From Leishmania mexicana MHOM/GT/2001/U1103 (taxonomy: Eukaryota; Euglenozoa; Kinetoplastea; Trypanosomatida; Trypanosomatidae): 64,000 nt of DNA. Shown here piece by piece: positions 63,301 to 64,000 of the stretch. The notes under the pieces were generated by a model that saw nothing but the letters and a program-made list of their open reading frames with translations, did no database searches and had not been told where the DNA came from. How positions within the stretch are numbered: the first letter of the stretch is position 1; each line of letters begins with the position of its first letter. The stretch is from contig NC_018338.1 of the NCBI RefSeq assembly GCF_000234665.1, forward strand, positions 1,395,023 to 1,459,022. The letters run 5' to 3'. Both the position numbers and the translations under genes were made by a program.

Positions 63301-64000
63301 CCGCAGGAGAAGATGATTGACTCCTTCCTCGACCAGTACCTCTGGTACAAGGCGATGAATGTGCAGCGTCTCTTTCCAAATTGGGTGAAGCCGTCCGATG
63401 TGGAGCCGCTGCCACAGCTGGTGTACAAGTGGTGCGAGGGCATCAACAACATCCCCGATATATGGGACGTGTCGCACGACGAGTCTGTGGTGCTGTTGCA
63501 CAGCAACCTGGAGGACGCCTTCTACGACAACGTGGACTGGAACTTCTTCCGTCCGATGCTAGAGCTGATCATGGATAAGTCTCTCGTAGACTACATTGTG
63601 AGCCGGCACGACGTCGTGGTGGAGTTCAAGGACATGAGCTACCATCACTACAAGGGGCTTATCCGTGGCTTCATGTTTTCGTCATTCCTGGCGCAGTACT
63701 GGGGGCTCGTAATGGATGTGCTGCTGCTCGGCACGCAGCGAAGCAAGGAGATTGCCGGAACGGCGTTGAAGCCGAACCCCTTCATGTCCTTCTTCCGAGA
63801 CCCATACCTCGCCGCGTCGCATCCGATTCGCGCGTACTGCCGGTACAAGAACGAGGTCTACATAGTGGTGCGTTACACCAAGACGGAGGCGGATGAGGTG
63901 CGGCGCCGCTACCTGGAGGAGACCAAGTCGGATCCGGAGATGCGTGCCATTAACGCATCCGTCTACGGGTTCAAGAACGCGAAGGAGTGGCCCCGCGACG
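60370..64000 (+). CDS. PRP8: pre-mRNA-processing splicing factor PRP8, 3' truncated by window edge
   Basis: The ATG at 60370 begins [20 protein letters not shown] and the frame stays open to the right edge, about 1,210 codons. Human and yeast PRP8 are about 2,300-2,400 residues, so roughly half is present. Signatures include [89 protein letters not shown] and AHQR-type NPHEALSRI equivalents ([13 protein letters not shown]), and the sequence ends inside a WPRD motif. PRP8 is the core of U5 snRNP and cradles the spliceosome active site; in trypanosomatids it serves chiefly spliced-leader trans-splicing. An Ala-rich insertion near residues 508-530 is not in the human protein. The animal-type Pro-rich N-terminus is absent. 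Confidence 0.96.
   Translation, partial: [1210 protein letters not shown]

Noticed and set aside
1..64000. CRISPR arrays, insertion sequences, operators, riboswitches or bacterial-type operons
   Set aside because: No direct-repeat arrays with spacers and no bacterial signals; gene content and processing signals are kinetoplastid.

Overview
This window looks like nuclear DNA from a kinetoplastid protist, most likely Leishmania or a close relative. About 28 intronless genes lie in two long, same-strand clusters separated by GC-rich spacers full of GT/CA and TA microsatellites and polypyrimidine tracts. Plausible spliced-leader acceptors (pyrimidine tract, then the first AG) lie just upstream of many start codons. 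The protein set is eukaryotic and trypanosomatid-like: glycosomal PEX11/GIM5-type proteins, a degenerate NME7 with a DM10 domain, and a long uS17m. From memory the gene order resembles part of L. major chromosome 35; a synteny search would settle this.

Layout. Positions 1-47.8 kb hold 23 genes, all on the minus strand. From low to high coordinate they are two PEX11/GIM5 paralogues (the first cut by the left edge), a Tim17-like multi-span protein, a coiled-coil protein, an SFI1-repeat protein interrupted by a 100-N assembly gap, a PhyH-fold protein, and APC2. Next come two uL15 copies flanking a type I membrane glycoprotein, two tandem uL14 copies, a small membrane protein, a coiled-coil protein, a SET-domain methyltransferase, proteasome beta2, mitoribosomal uS17m, CCT-eta, NME7, SOF1, an EF-hand protein, a hypothetical protein, and a broken DJ-1/PfpI gene. 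From 49.4 kb to the right edge there are five plus-strand genes: a large tail-anchored protein, an STPGR (PGPGxY) flagellar-type protein, UNC-50, a probable mitochondrial protein and the first ~1,210 codons of PRP8.

The interval 47.8-49.4 kb is a divergent strand-switch region, the usual site of bidirectional Pol II initiation in these organisms. It has a G9 tract facing a C10 tract and a probable SIDER-type degenerate retroposon. Genes within each cluster are expected to be co-transcribed and separated by trans-splicing and polyadenylation, so neighbours need not share function. The contents are mostly housekeeping: translation, protein folding and degradation, cell cycle, splicing, rRNA processing, glycosome and mitochondrion.

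The most interesting points are the apparently inactivated DJ-1 gene beside the strand-switch region, the two ribosomal-protein gene pairs whose nucleotide identity stops at the CDS ends, the N gap that sits exactly on codon boundaries on both sides, and degenerate enzyme folds (PhyH-like, SET, NME7). I did not find a defence system, CRISPR array or a clearly new multi-gene system.
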